DNA of 64,000 bases from CAWUIO01 sp963922455 (GCA_963922455.1 CAWUIO010000004.1:57885-121884); one strand, 5' to 3'. Counted from the stretch's first letter, positions 35,601 through 44,484 are shown. Notes: generated by a model not told the origin, from the letters alone. Translations and numbers: made by a program.

Positions 35601-37091
35601 GCGTAAATTGGTCACCAACTTTTCTCGCAAAAAGTCGAGTGGCGGATTGGTCACCTGGGCAAAGTTATGGTAGAAATAGTCGTAAAAGGAGCGCGGTTCC
35701 TGAGAGAATATGGCCAAACGCGCTGTATCACCCATAGAACCAATAGACTCCTTCCCGTTTTGTATCATCGGTATCAGCACTTTGCTCAAGTCTTCCTGGG
35801 TATAGCTGAACAAATACTGCTTATCTAAGTGCTCGGCTTGGTTTTGCTGCGATTTGCAGAATGGTAGTTTATAAGTACGGACATCAAATTTTGCGTCATA
35901 ATTGTAGCGAGATTTGCTTGGGTCTACAAAAAAGACATTACCCGATTTTAAGCTTACCCGCACACTAGACCCGGCTTTGAGGGCCCCTTTGGATAGCACC
36001 GAAGACTCGTCTAAATGAAAGGACCCGGCTTCGGAGGATAAATAAAAATGCTCATCGGTCATGGCCCAGCGGCAAGGGCGAAAACCGTTCCGATCAAGGC
36101 GGGCTCCAATATTTAAGCCATCAGAATACGTGATCAAGGCCGGGCCGTCCCAGGGCTCCATGGCACGTTCCCAGAATTGATAGTAGGCATTATCGGTATG
36201 GGCGGGAGGCATCATAATGGCCAAGACCTCATCTATATAGGGAATACTGCTACGGTAGCTGAGGGCTTCCACCATTTCGTTCATACTCCCTGAATCGCTT
36301 ATACCTTTATGGGTGAGTAACTCGCCGTCGTAAAGCCCCATGGACCTTTCCCGGGCCACTGCCCAAGAGCGGTTTCCTCGAATTGTGTTAAACTCCCCAT
36401 TGTGGCCGATAATCCGGAATGGTTGTACCCGGTCCCAAGCACTGCTGGTATTGGTACTAAAGCGTCGGTGGAAGAGACCAAAGCGGCTCACAAAACGGGG
36501 ATTTTGCAAATCTAAGTAGAAACGGTCCAGATCCTCGGAGCGCGTTAGGGCTTTATAAACAATGGTGGTGGCCGATAAGGAGGCAAAAAAGAGTTCGGAC
36601 TGGCCTTTACGCTTAAGGTGGGTTTGGGTAAACTGCTTGGCCGTATATAATAATTTATCAAATGAGGAATCGGTACTGCAATAATCCGGGCGATCGATGA
36701 TGGCTTGGACAATATAAGGCAAACGGTCGTAAGCTGTCTGTCCTAAAACTTCTTCTCGGATGGGTACGGGACGATAGGCCCGAATATTCATCCCCAGGAA
36801 AGTAAAGGTTTCGTGGAAGGTGTCTAAGACTTGACGGCGAGACTCGGGATCGGATGGGGCAAATAAAGTCGCAACAGCAATCGTTCGGGGTTGGTAGCCC
36901 AATAGATCAAAAGGGATATCGGTCATAATCCCTGAGCCATCGCCGGTTAATTGGTCGGCACTACACGCTCCTCGATGTTCTTCGCATCGTAAAGCCAATA
37001 GGGTTTGTTGAATAATATCATGGGAGGCTTGGGATTTTCGATTGGCCACAAAGCCTACCCCACAGGCTGACTTTTCTGGAGTAGCACTCAT
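32661..37091 (-). CDS. gltB: glutamate synthase large subunit
   Basis: 1476 residues. It makes glutamate from glutamine and 2-oxoglutarate. Order: an N-terminal class II amidotransferase domain whose nucleophile is Cys10 after removal of a 9-residue propeptide (SACGVGF); a central domain; an FMN/2-oxoglutarate domain (GEGGENPYYYEEG, KVAQGAKPGEGGQLMG, HISGGEGGTGA); a 3Fe-4S cysteine cluster (CIMARVCEKNTCPTGIATH); and the C-terminal beta-helix GXGXG domain (GATGGVLYVNG, NIGGGMTGGEV). No gltD is adjacent, so either it lies elsewhere or the enzyme is ferredoxin-dependent; sequence alone does not decide. Confidence 0.97.
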   Translation of the reverse strand: MSATPEKSACGVGFVANRKSQASHDIIQQTLLALRCEEHRGACSADQLTGDGSGIMTDIPFDLLGYQPRTIAVATLFAPSDPESRRQVLDTFHETFTFLGMNIRAYRPVPIREEVLGQTAYDRLPYIVQAIIDRPDYCSTDSSFDKLLYTAKQFTQTHLKRKGQSELFFASLSATTIVYKALTRSEDLDRFYLDLQNPRFVSRFGLFHRRFSTNTSSAWDRVQPFRIIGHNGEFNTIRGNRSWAVARERSMGLYDGELLTHKGISDSGSMNEMVEALSYRSSIPYIDEVLAIMMPPAHTDNAYYQFWERAMEPWDGPALITYSDGLNIGARLDRNGFRPCRWAMTDEHFYLSSEAGSFHLDESSVLSKGALKAGSSVRVSLKSGNVFFVDPSKSRYNYDAKFDVRTYKLPFCKSQQNQAEHLDKQYLFSYTQEDLSKVLIPMIQNGKESIGSMGDTARLAIFSQEPRSFYDYFYHNFAQVTNPPLDFLREKLVTNLRTYLGRKPNIFAKKELMPAPVAYELPSPVISLGQMEAILNMDEDDTPQPRRIISKTFSTCFPRDFGLVGFEDSLNKLVEEVLEAIRSGISIIVLSDAAASYDHPPMPSLLALGRITSALRESGSRLKFSIVVHSGEIRTTHQLATAVGMGAAAVCPYLALEIARYQLDKKLDSLDADQKEKNLIKAYELGLLKIMSKMGISVVRSYQSSRLFTSVGLDAQLVEEYFMGVSAKLHGIGLSDIIQSELRKIDIAQMSHEVGKLPNIYQFKEHARGKMGEKHSMTANRSKIIHKLVREEGKEMSQWNLYQEYLEAGSSEEPVAIRHIFALKAGETPLELAKVEPRQNILKRFGSGAMSFGAISAESQRDIFKAMKQIGGRSNSGEGGENPYYYEEGITAYSKQVASGRFGVNALYLISGEEIQIKVAQGAKPGEGGQLMGVKVDEHIAKARNSFKNVDLISPPPLHDIYSIEDLRQLIYELKQLKPGVPVNVKLVAGAGIGTIACGVAKAGADVIHISGGEGGTGAATLSSMKHAGLPWELGLWEVHQALLDQDLRQFVKLRVDGGIHSGHEILVGALLGAEEFDFGKLLLIAEGCIMARVCEKNTCPTGIATHAPRFKAKYHGEPEHIVKMLEYLAEDVRHQLAQMGYSKLDELVGRADLLEASPKHMDLIRAKKLNLNSLTHGIKEIHLPKERMNPFSEPINFLNEKIVEDSRSAIQNQVSIDLKYAIEATDRAIPATLSGELARLKHYHFSQQHNASDPHYTNLNTPYRDVIHLEFSGSAGQSFGAYLQEGIHLKLFGEANDSVAKTMSGGKVIILPHPQAKFKADENVIIGNVALYGATGGVLYVNGSAADRFAVRNSGALAVVEGVGMHACEYMTRGKVVILGETSYNIGGGMTGGEVILFGNHDARINHEYIAEEPMSKEELDELKELMADYYEATQSQRASYLLENWDSMVKRFCRYKPLAMVGQAQKEELAPMEA

Positions 37092-37276
37092 ACATTTTTA
37101 GTTTTAAGGCTTCTTTGAATTCGTGTCTCACTATCCGGGCCCGGCTTTGGAGAGAAGTGCTAATATATCCATATATTCAGCAATGTTCAAACTTTAACAA
37201 ATCATGAGGCAATTTTAGACGAAAAATCATATTTAAATTCTGAAAAATACAAATAATACCATATTTTATTCTAAGT

Positions 37277-37284
37277 CAAATATA
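37277..37284 (-). promoter_or_regulatory. possible -7 promoter element TATATTTG for gltB
   Basis: Exact TAnnTTTG on the minus strand, 186 nt upstream of gltB, implying a long leader. No -33 box is evident. Confidence 0.3.
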
Positions 37285-37440
37285 ACTCTAAGAAGATTGA
37301 TTTGCAGAAAACCCTTAGCACACGAATAAGAGGGGCTGGTCTTGAAGACAGGTATAGATTCTTTCATAGGAATCCTTAGCTCCCTTCCTTAAAAAATAAT
37401 TAGTTTCTTGGCACAGGTTTTCATTAATTCTATTAGCCTT

Positions 37441-37570
37441 GGCTGAGGGATAGAGCGGCATGTTTGAGCTCCTTAGGGCCTGGCGGGGAAAGGCAGCGAG
37501 TAGCGAAAGCCCGACCCCGGCGGCACAGATTTTCCTAGGTAAACACCATTTGAACGCCGGGGGCAGCCCC
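37441..37570 (+). repeat. structured intergenic repeat, copy 8 (type B, altered middle)
   Basis: End helix GGCTG/CAGCC and variable-loop hairpin CCCCGGCG/CGCCGGGG. The middle hairpin is replaced by GCCT/AGGC around GGCGGGGAA, the same replacement seen in copy 10, so this middle module is shared by two copies. Core GAGTAGCGAAAGCCCG present. Confidence 0.9.
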
Positions 37571-37577
37571 TAGAAAA

Positions 37578-37601
37578 CAAAAAAACCGGCACAAGGCCGG
37601 T
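37578..37601 (-). terminator. intrinsic terminator of the penicillin-binding protein gene
   Basis: ACCGGC/GCCGGT stem with a 5-nt loop; on the minus strand it is followed by TTTTTTTG. It begins 26 nt past the stop at 37627. Confidence 0.85.
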
Positions 37602-37626
37602 CATTTCCTATCATCACGTAAAGGGT

Positions 37627-39894
37627 TTAATCTGTTTCTTCTTCTCCCCATTGTTCGGCTTCTTCCAGCATCATTTTGGCACAATCTAGCTCCACTTGCA
37701 GCTCTTCGGGCCGGTTAAAGGCACCTTTGGGGTATTTCTCGAGAAGTTCGGGATCATTGTAGACCTTGGCAAAAAACTTAGCCCAAACCGGGAGCGCCAA
37801 GACGGCTCCCTGCCCCAAGCTAATGGTACGAAAACGGGTAGCCCGGGTGTCCCCCCCGACCCAAACGCCTCCGGCAAGATATTGACTCATGCCCATAAAC
37901 CAGGCATCGGAGTTATTTTGCGTGGTACCGGTCTTGGCGGCAATTTCATTATGCCAACCTATATTGGTCTTGTAGGCACCTCCGTAGCCGTGGATGGCAA
38001 TAGCCGTACCCCCGGGCTCCGTCGTGGCTTGCAAGAGGTTGAGTACTTGATAGGCTTTTTCGGCATCCATCACCTTACGCACTTCGGGAACAAATTCTTT
38101 GATCAAATTCCCGTGGCGGTCTTCAATGCGGGAAATAAACATGGGGGTGATGTGGTCTCCCTCATTGGCAAAGGTGCAATAGGCCCCAAGTAGCTCAAAA
38201 ATAGATACATCACTGGTTCCTAGACACAGCGTGGCCGTGGTATCCATGGGGCTTTTAATTCCTAATTCACGGGCCCACTCGATCACGCGGCGGGGCCCGA
38301 TGAGCTTCATCAGGCCGGCGGCAATGGCATTGGTAGAGGTCCCGATACCCTGCCTTAGGGTCAAATCGGCCCCGGAGTACACCAGGTTGGCATTCCGGGG
38401 GCACCAATTGTCGCCAAAACATACGCGTACGTCGGGCAGGCGAAAACAGCCCGTGTACCCCATCTCGATAGCCTTGGAGTACAGAACCGCCTTAAAAGTA
38501 GAACCAGGCTGGCGTTTTCCTTGGTATACGTGGTCGTACTGGAAGTGCTTAAAATTATTTCCCCCGACCCAGGCTTTTATTTGACCCGTGAGTGGCTCCA
38601 TGGCCATAAAACCCACTTGTAAAAAGTGCTTGTAGTAGCGAATGGAGTCCATAGGGCTCATAATCGTATCTTTTTCTCCCACATTTTCCCCGTGCATGTA
38701 ATACACCCGCATGGGCACGGGTTTATCCATTTCCCGCAAAATACGTTGGTGGTCATCGCCATAGACCTCTTTTAGGGTTTTGTAGCGATGGCTTTTTCGG
38801 GCTTCCCGCTCGATATACCCAGGGATTTCTTGGTTCCAAACATCTACCCAGGGGTTTCTGCCCTTCCAGTGATCGTAGAATATTTTTTGAAATTTACGCA
38901 TATGCTCGTCTACGGCCTCCTCGGCGTAAGCTTGCATTTTGGAGTCTATGGTGGTGTAGATGCGCAGTCCGTCTTTGTAGAGATCTCGGCCATTTTCGGC
39001 GGCCCAACGCTCTAGATATTTTTGCGCTTCAACCCGAAAGTAGGGAGCGATCCCCCCCACATTTTGCACGACCCCGTAGCGAAGTTCAATGGGTTGGGAT
39101 TTGTAGGTTGCCAATTGGCCTTCGGTGATAAACCCGTACTTTGCCATTTGTTCTAATACCGTTTGGCGACGGTTAACGGCCGCTTTGGGGTTTAAGACGG
39201 GGCTATATCGGGTGGGCGCTTTTAAAAGGCCTACCAACATTGCCGATTCCGGCACATTTAATTGACTGGGGTGTTTATCAAAAAAGGCTTTAGCCGCGGT
39301 ATGGATCCCGAAAGCATTGTACCCAAACTCTACTGTATTGAGGTACATTTCTAAAATTTCTTGCTTGGTGAAGCTCCTTTCGATTTTGGTGGCGGTAAGC
39401 CACTCTTTGGTTTTGATCACAAAGATCCGGAAGAGCTTAAACTGATGCAGCCAGCCCTCACTTTGTTTCCCCCGGCTCCGGTACAGGTTTTTGGCCAGCT
39501 GTTGGGTAATGGTACTTCCTCCTCCATCGCTCCCTAGGTTGGCCACCGCCCTGACCAAGGCTTTGAGATCAATGCCGGCGTGTTTTTCAAAGCGCACATC
39601 CTCGGTAGCGACCAAGGCATTGACCAGATAAGGCGACAGCTCCTCAAAGGTAACCGGGGTCCGGTTTTGCCGGTAATATTTACCCATCAGGATATTATCG
39701 GCGGTATAGATCTCAGAGGCCAGTTCATTGCGGGGGTTTTCTAAGATTTCAAAACTGGGAATCTCTCCAAAAAGGCCTAAGAAGTTATTGGAGAGGGCCA
39801 TAAAATAGAGAAACACGCCCAAAACCACGCCCAAAAATGCCAGCCAAAAAATGAGGATCCAGCGGTAAATTTTCTTATTAATAAAGGTCTGCAT
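37627..39894 (-). CDS. class A penicillin-binding protein (PBP1A type)
   Basis: Bifunctional peptidoglycan polymerase and cross-linker, 755 residues, anchored by one N-terminal helix (ILIFWLAFLGVVLGVFLYFMAL). The GT51 glycosyltransferase shows EDVRFEKHAGID, GGSTITQQLAKNLY and KQEILEMYLNTVEFG. The transpeptidase shows the catalytic PGSTFK, the SxN motif STN and KTGTT. The open frame continues 51 codons upstream to 40047, but that extension is read from structured repeat copy 9 and is not part of the protein; the true start is the ATG at 39894. Confidence 0.95.
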   Translation of the reverse strand: MQTFINKKIYRWILIFWLAFLGVVLGVFLYFMALSNNFLGLFGEIPSFEILENPRNELASEIYTADNILMGKYYRQNRTPVTFEELSPYLVNALVATEDVRFEKHAGIDLKALVRAVANLGSDGGGSTITQQLAKNLYRSRGKQSEGWLHQFKLFRIFVIKTKEWLTATKIERSFTKQEILEMYLNTVEFGYNAFGIHTAAKAFFDKHPSQLNVPESAMLVGLLKAPTRYSPVLNPKAAVNRRQTVLEQMAKYGFITEGQLATYKSQPIELRYGVVQNVGGIAPYFRVEAQKYLERWAAENGRDLYKDGLRIYTTIDSKMQAYAEEAVDEHMRKFQKIFYDHWKGRNPWVDVWNQEIPGYIEREARKSHRYKTLKEVYGDDHQRILREMDKPVPMRVYYMHGENVGEKDTIMSPMDSIRYYKHFLQVGFMAMEPLTGQIKAWVGGNNFKHFQYDHVYQGKRQPGSTFKAVLYSKAIEMGYTGCFRLPDVRVCFGDNWCPRNANLVYSGADLTLRQGIGTSTNAIAAGLMKLIGPRRVIEWARELGIKSPMDTTATLCLGTSDVSIFELLGAYCTFANEGDHITPMFISRIEDRHGNLIKEFVPEVRKVMDAEKAYQVLNLLQATTEPGGTAIAIHGYGGAYKTNIGWHNEIAAKTGTTQNNSDAWFMGMSQYLAGGVWVGGDTRATRFRTISLGQGAVLALPVWAKFFAKVYNDPELLEKYPKGAFNRPEELQVELDCAKMMLEEAEQWGEEETD

Positions 39895-39969
39895 TTTGTT
39901 TTTTTTTAAAGTATTTCCTAAGCAGGTTCTTTCGAATATATTGATTTTAGATTTTTCTTCCAATTTTTT

Positions 39970-40087
39970 GGGGCTGCCCTCGCTTCCCAGCCCGGAAAGC
40001 CATCCCGCGCGAGGTCGGGCTTTCGCTACTCGCCGACCAGCCCTCAAACCCCCAAAGGGCTCAAACAGGCCGCTCTATCCCTCAGCC
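39970..40087 (-). repeat. structured intergenic repeat, copy 9 (type B, short)
   Basis: 118-bp minus-strand copy with a shortened variable loop. End helix GGCTG/CAGCC; variable-loop hairpin CCTCGC/GCGAGG; the middle hairpin is replaced by AGCCCT/AGGGCT. It lies between sprE and the PBP gene and supplies the false upstream extension of the latter. Confidence 0.9.
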
Positions 40088-40113
40088 AATGCCCTTTATT
40101 GCTCCTTGGGGGC

Positions 40114-42366
40114 TTATTCTTTAATTTGACGGATCAAGGCATCGGCCAGTTCTATCAACTCACTCTGTGGGAAGTCGGTTTTAAACTTTTCCAGGTCGGT
40201 TTTTAATTTACTATTGTCGTCATTGATCCGGGCATCGATAAGGTAGCTAAGCATAGTGAGCTTGTCTTCCATCAAATTATCGGGATATTCTCGGCGCAAG
40301 GCCTGCATTTTCGTTTGCGCATCCTGGTAGCGGCCTACTTCGTAATAGTGGTAGGCTTCGCTGTAAGCTTTTTTGACGGCAGCCTCATTGGCCGTCGCTT
40401 CTTCCAACCAGTTCGGATTGATAATCCGTTTGTAGTAGGAAGAGCTTGGGTAGCGTTCCCGAAGCAAGTTTACTACTTTTTGGGCATCGCTCTCCCGGTT
40501 GGCATCGGTATGAATTAAGTACAACTGGTACAAGACCTCGGGCTCATTCTCACTTCGGGGATAATCTTGGACTAATTCTTCTAGATAGGGCACGGCTTTT
40601 TCCGGCTCATCAAATTGGAATTGAAAGATCTTGCCCAACTCAAACAGGGCTTCTTGCATCAGCACGGTGGAGGCTTCAAATTCTTCTGGGGTTTTGGGTA
40701 TCGCGTCCAAGATTTCTTGTTTTCGGGTTTCTACCCGGGCTGCGATTTGTTGTTTACGCAAGTCCTCAGGTTTTAGGCCCGCCGTAGGGTTAAGCGCTTC
40801 TTCTTCAAATTTAACTCCACGAATCTTATCGGAGCGCCGCCAGTTATCGGCCAGGGGACGTAAGCCTTTCCACTTCTCAATAAAGGCCTCTCTTCCCTTC
40901 TGCAAACTGGTGGGGTTGTAAAAATACCAACCTCCGGCCGCGTTACCCAAGCCAAAAGGATTCTCCGTAGTGTTTTGGTTATTGAGCCGTGCCTGTTGTT
41001 CTTGGGCCCTTTGCAAGGCCTCCAAGCTATCCAATCTTTTTTGATTTTCGGTTTCCTCGATCGTTAGTACATACTCAAGGTACAGGATTTGCTGGGTGGA
41101 GTCCATATTTTCCAGTTTTTTGGAAAGCGTTTGCAAGCTGTCTTGGTCTCGGTACACGTTTAAGTACTTCACAAAATCGGCCAGGTTTTCCTGGCGTTTT
41201 TTAATAAGCTCGTAGTTGTCAATATTTTGGGGCAAGCCTGTGATGGCACTATCGTAGTAGGTCTTGGCCAATTCATATTCTTGGACCTCGTCAAAATATA
41301 TTTCTCCCAACTCGAGATATGAGTAAGCTTTTTGCGTTGGGTTTCCGGTGCTGGTCAGCAAAGACTGCTTTAAGTTGGCAATAGCTCGCTCTTGCTCCCC
41401 TCGGCGACGCTCAAAGCGGGCTTTTTCGTAGTAAATCTTGTCTTGGTACTCCAAGTTTTTTTCGTCCTGGAGTAATTTTTTGAAGTACCGGTCAATTTTG
41501 CGGGTATCCGACTCATCTTTGAGGTCACTTACTTGGGCCATGCCCAGCCGGGCGTTAAAGGCCAATTCGTAAGGAGGGTTATTTTTGAGTACGGCTTTAT
41601 AGTTTTGGTAAGCCTGTTTATCCCGGTTGTAGTATTGATAAATCTGCCCTTGCAAAAAGTGGATGCGGCCTTTTTTCTCTCCTCCGGGCATTCTTTTTAG
41701 GGCGCTTCCTAGGCTTTTTCCGGTTTCCAGGTAGTCACTTTGCTTTCTAAAAAAGTGGGCCCGGGTGAGGAGGTAGTCCAGTTTTTCCGATTTGCTAAGC
41801 TTTCGTTTGCGGAGGGCTTGGAATACCGCACGGGCACTCCGGTAGTCTTCCTGAAAGATGTAGATTTTCATTAACTCAATCAAAGCGCGGTTCCGGGCAT
41901 CTTGGACATCCCCCCGGGTGTTGACATATTTTAAAGTGCTTATGGCATTATCAAACTCCCGGAGATAAAAACGGGCTTTCCCAATGAGCACATAGGCGGG
42001 GTCCAACCAGCGGCTGTTATCGTGCCGGTTGGGTATATTGGAGCTTTTTTTGATTACGTCCTGCATTTTGACATCATAGGCTTTAAATGCATTGGTATCC
42101 ATAGAGGGGTAGACATCTAAGATCCGGTTGTAGTTATCCACACGTTTGTCAAAAAGCTCTTTTTCAACGGCCTTGATATTTTCGCGAGCCAGGAAATAAG
42201 AATTGTAGCGCGAATTCATATTATGCCAAGCTTTGGCCGTAAAGGATTCGCTGGAAGACTTACAGCTCAGGCAACATACTGCGAGGACGGCAACTGCCAT
42301 CAGGGGGGCCATTTGGCGAAGCAGATTTTTCAAAGTCTTTTCAGTTTGTTGATTTCCAGAATACAA
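40114..42366 (-). CDS. sprE: type IX secretion/gliding lipoprotein SprE (PorW)
   Basis: A large TPR lipoprotein, 750 residues, required for type IX secretion in gliding and non-gliding Bacteroidota. The signal peptide ends in VLAVCCLSCKSS with the lipidated Cys. After it comes the family opening FTAKAWHNMNSRYNSYFLARENI and DPAYVLIGKARFYLREFDNAISTLKYV, then many tetratricopeptide repeats. The C-terminal third has further TPRs (LFELGKIFQFQFDEPEKAVPYL; EVLYQLYLIHTDANRE). The start is either 42366 or the internal ATG at 42312; a TAATTTTG box at 42364-42371 on the minus strand would favour the shorter form. Confidence 0.82.
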   Translation of the reverse strand: MYSGNQQTEKTLKNLLRQMAPLMAVAVLAVCCLSCKSSSESFTAKAWHNMNSRYNSYFLARENIKAVEKELFDKRVDNYNRILDVYPSMDTNAFKAYDVKMQDVIKKSSNIPNRHDNSRWLDPAYVLIGKARFYLREFDNAISTLKYVNTRGDVQDARNRALIELMKIYIFQEDYRSARAVFQALRKRKLSKSEKLDYLLTRAHFFRKQSDYLETGKSLGSALKRMPGGEKKGRIHFLQGQIYQYYNRDKQAYQNYKAVLKNNPPYELAFNARLGMAQVSDLKDESDTRKIDRYFKKLLQDEKNLEYQDKIYYEKARFERRRGEQERAIANLKQSLLTSTGNPTQKAYSYLELGEIYFDEVQEYELAKTYYDSAITGLPQNIDNYELIKKRQENLADFVKYLNVYRDQDSLQTLSKKLENMDSTQQILYLEYVLTIEETENQKRLDSLEALQRAQEQQARLNNQNTTENPFGLGNAAGGWYFYNPTSLQKGREAFIEKWKGLRPLADNWRRSDKIRGVKFEEEALNPTAGLKPEDLRKQQIAARVETRKQEILDAIPKTPEEFEASTVLMQEALFELGKIFQFQFDEPEKAVPYLEELVQDYPRSENEPEVLYQLYLIHTDANRESDAQKVVNLLRERYPSSSYYKRIINPNWLEEATANEAAVKKAYSEAYHYYEVGRYQDAQTKMQALRREYPDNLMEDKLTMLSYLIDARINDDNSKLKTDLEKFKTDFPQSELIELADALIRQIKE

Positions 42367-42382
42367 AATTATCTTATATTTG
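42345..42382 (+). promoter_or_regulatory. promoter of the M23-bactofilin-ATP synthase block
   Basis: TATATTTG at 42375-42382 is an exact TAnnTTTG -7 box, and TTTGTTG at 42345-42351 is a plausible -33 box about 23 nt upstream. It reads toward the M23 gene 86 nt away. An opposing TAATTTTG on the minus strand at 42364-42371 overlaps it, giving a divergent promoter pair. Confidence 0.5.
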
Positions 42383-42467
42383 CTTAAAGTTCTATTTCGA
42401 AACGGTTAAATTTCTTTAATATTCACAAAGCCCTTCAAACCGTTTCTAAGGAATCAGATTGAAGCCT

Positions 42468-43364
42468 ATGCGGAGCAAGTTAAAATTTCCCCAGCAAGTA
42501 TTAACCTGGGATTGGTGGACGACCCAGCTGACCCTTTTATTACGAGACGATCATAGTTTAGAGGTTAAACGAAGTTTGCGCCTCACTCCTCTACGAGTTG
42601 CCTTGGTTGGTTTTCTTTTCTTTATCACAGTTTTTTCTTTTGGCTTTTTCTTAGCCTCTCAATTGTTTAACACCCCCCTAGCCAATCAATCGGAGGCCCA
42701 ACAAAAAGACCAGATCCTTACTTTACGCCAACAGGTAGACGCCTTACAGGAAAAGATGGATGAAGACAGTGCCTACATTTATAATATCAAGCAACTTCTT
42801 CTGGCCGATCAGCCCTATATGAAAAATGCTCAGCCTTTGGCCGTATCCCAGGATAAAACCCCAGATTCACTGCGTAAAAAAGTGGGCATTGCCAGTATTG
42901 AACACCTCGAGCAAGCCGATCTTAAATTACGCGAAGAAATTGAGCGTTCCCGAAGAGGCTTTTCTTTTATAGGAGCTGATAGTCGAAACCTTCGGGACTT
43001 GTTACTCTTTCCGCCCCTACAAGGCATCATTTCTCAAAGCTTCCTCCCGGCCGATGGGCACTTGGGAGTAGACATCGTCTCCGAAAAAGGGGCCCCTATC
43101 AAATCGGTAGCCGAAGGTACGGTGATATTCTCCAGTTGGACCGATGAAACCGGCTATATTATCACCATCCAGCACGCCGGCGATTTATTATCCTCTTATA
43201 AACATTGTTCTAGTTTGCTTAAAAAAGCCGGTTCTTTCGTTCAAGCCGGCGAAATTATAGCTATTATTGGAAATACAGGAGAGTTAAGTACTGGGCCGCA
43301 TTTACATTTGGAACTTTGGTACCGAGGCAATCCTATAAATCCGGAAGAATTGATTACTTTTTAA
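42468..43364 (+). CDS. M23 family metallopeptidase, membrane-anchored
   Basis: A peptidoglycan-hydrolase-type protein. One membrane helix (LRVALVGFLFFITVFSFGFFLASQLF) is followed by a coiled coil (EAQQKDQILTLRQQVDALQEKMDED) and a C-terminal LytM domain. The zinc ligands are visible: the HLGVD motif (His and Asp) and HLHLELW. It would cleave peptide cross-links or act in a shape-control complex. It lies 36 nt upstream of a bactofilin gene; M23-bactofilin pairs are widespread and act together in cell shape. The ATG at 42468 is chosen over a TTG 3 codons earlier. Confidence 0.9.
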   Translation: MRSKLKFPQQVLTWDWWTTQLTLLLRDDHSLEVKRSLRLTPLRVALVGFLFFITVFSFGFFLASQLFNTPLANQSEAQQKDQILTLRQQVDALQEKMDEDSAYIYNIKQLLLADQPYMKNAQPLAVSQDKTPDSLRKKVGIASIEHLEQADLKLREEIERSRRGFSFIGADSRNLRDLLLFPPLQGIISQSFLPADGHLGVDIVSEKGAPIKSVAEGTVIFSSWTDETGYIITIQHAGDLLSSYKHCSSLLKKAGSFVQAGEIIAIIGNTGELSTGPHLHLELWYRGNPINPEELITF

Positions 43365-43400
43365 AATATATTTTATTACTCATCAAAAAAGATTATCATC

Positions 43401-43907
43401 ATGGCAATGTTTGGAAATAATACTAAAACAACGGTAACTCATAATGTAGAATTAAGCAGTGCCAATACTTCCATAGCCAAAGGAGCCTCTTTAAGAGGAG
43501 ATTTGGAAACCGTGGGAACCATTCGGATCGAAGGGCAAATCTACGGAAATGTCATTTCCAAAGAAAAGACCAGCTTGGGCGAGAGCGGACTGGTAGAAGG
43601 GAATATCCTATCCCAGAATGCCGAAATAGCCGGAGAAGTAAAAGGTACTGTAAAAGTGGTTGATATCTTAACGTTGAAAAAGTCGGCTGTTATCCACGGA
43701 GATATTTACTGCGGTAAATTTGTGGTAGAGCCAGGGGCCCAGTTTATTGGGAAATGTGATATGAGCCAGCCGATAAAAGAAATTACCATCGGGCTTACCA
43801 AACCGACCAATCCTACTAAATCTGCCTCCACTAGCGGTACGGCGGCCAAAACGACCAGTACGAGCACTACAAATGACAAAGCCAAAGCCAAACCGACCGC
43901 ATCATAA
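43401..43907 (+). CDS. bactofilin (polymer-forming cytoskeletal protein)
   Basis: 168 residues: a short N-terminal tail, a beta-helix core (SIAKGASLRGDLETVGTIRIEGQIYGNVISKEK, then GLVEGNILSQNAEIAGEVKGTVKV with repeating hydrophobic-Gly pattern), and a Thr/Ser/Lys-rich disordered tail. Bactofilins polymerise without nucleotide into filaments that guide cell-wall enzymes, here probably the neighbouring M23 protein. Its end overlaps the start of the AtpZ-like gene by 35 nt, so it is transcriptionally linked to the ATP synthase operon. Confidence 0.93.
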   Translation: MAMFGNNTKTTVTHNVELSSANTSIAKGASLRGDLETVGTIRIEGQIYGNVISKEKTSLGESGLVEGNILSQNAEIAGEVKGTVKVVDILTLKKSAVIHGDIYCGKFVVEPGAQFIGKCDMSQPIKEITIGLTKPTNPTKSASTSGTAAKTTSTSTTNDKAKAKPTAS

Positions 43908-44088
43908 TTACATGCGTTATTCCGGTATGGCATTTCAGATGCTAAGTACCCTGGCCTTGGCTGTAGGTTTGGGTTTGTACCTGGATTCCCTTACCGGGTT
44001 ATCTTTTCCGCTCATTACGTTGATCCTAGCTTTGGGATCCATAGTAGGACTTATCGTTTCTATCATTAAGAATTTACCTAAGTATTAG
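43873..44088 (+). CDS. AtpZ/AtpI-like ATP synthase accessory protein
   Basis: 71 residues with two membrane helices (MAFQMLSTLALAVGLGLYLDSL and FPLITLILALGSIVGLIVSIIKN), preceded by HHNYMRYSGMAFQM, the usual motif of the Bacteroidota AtpZ-type protein at the head of atp operons. It may help c-ring assembly or bind Mg2+. The start at 43873 overlaps bactofilin by 35 nt; an ATG at 43912 is possible but would lose the conserved NY. Confidence 0.75.
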   Translation: MTKPKPNRPHHNYMRYSGMAFQMLSTLALAVGLGLYLDSLTGLSFPLITLILALGSIVGLIVSIIKNLPKY

Positions 44089-44093
44089 GAAGC

Positions 44094-44471
44094 ATGGATA
44101 TCCTCCGGCGAGATATTCTTTGGCCCACTTTCATTATCACTACATTAATCCTCTTGGATCAGTGGATTTTTCCCAATTTTATCCTATTTCATCCTTGGAA
44201 GTGGGTAATCTTATTTTTTTTCCTCATCACCTCAGGAATCACCCATAGCCTCACCCAAAGTGGCTTAGAAAGTAAAGGAGAATCTTTTATTCGATTTTAT
44301 TTTTATTCTATGCTTTTTAGGATGTTATTTAGCCTGATTTTCATAGGGTTTTCCCTATTTATCCGCGTGGAGAATATCTTCTTGTTCGTTGGCAATTTCT
44401 TCTGTATTTATTTATTATTTATAGTTTTTGAAATTTATAACTTGTTGGGTAAATTGCGGGCCAACTCATAA
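44094..44471 (+). CDS. small four-helix membrane protein of the atp operon
   Basis: 125 residues, almost wholly hydrophobic (LWPTFIITTLILLDQWIFPNFILF, WVILFFFLITSGITHSL, FYFYSMLFRMLFSLIFIGFSLFI, FVGNFFCIYLLFIVFEIYNLLG). Its position between the AtpZ-like gene and atpB is where AtpI-type proteins lie, and genes of this kind are usual there in Bacteroidota. A role in Fo assembly is inference from position. Confidence 0.7.
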   Translation: MDILRRDILWPTFIITTLILLDQWIFPNFILFHPWKWVILFFFLITSGITHSLTQSGLESKGESFIRFYFYSMLFRMLFSLIFIGFSLFIRVENIFLFVGNFFCIYLLFIVFEIYNLLGKLRANS

Positions 44472-44484
44472 AATATTGGTATAC

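Larger units (their letters stand above)
37092..37626. other. 535-bp gene-free interval upstream of gltB
   Basis: AT-rich DNA at 37180-37440 that probably holds the gltB promoter and long leader, then structured repeat copy 8 and the terminator of the penicillin-binding protein gene. No coding region is credible. Confidence 0.6.
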
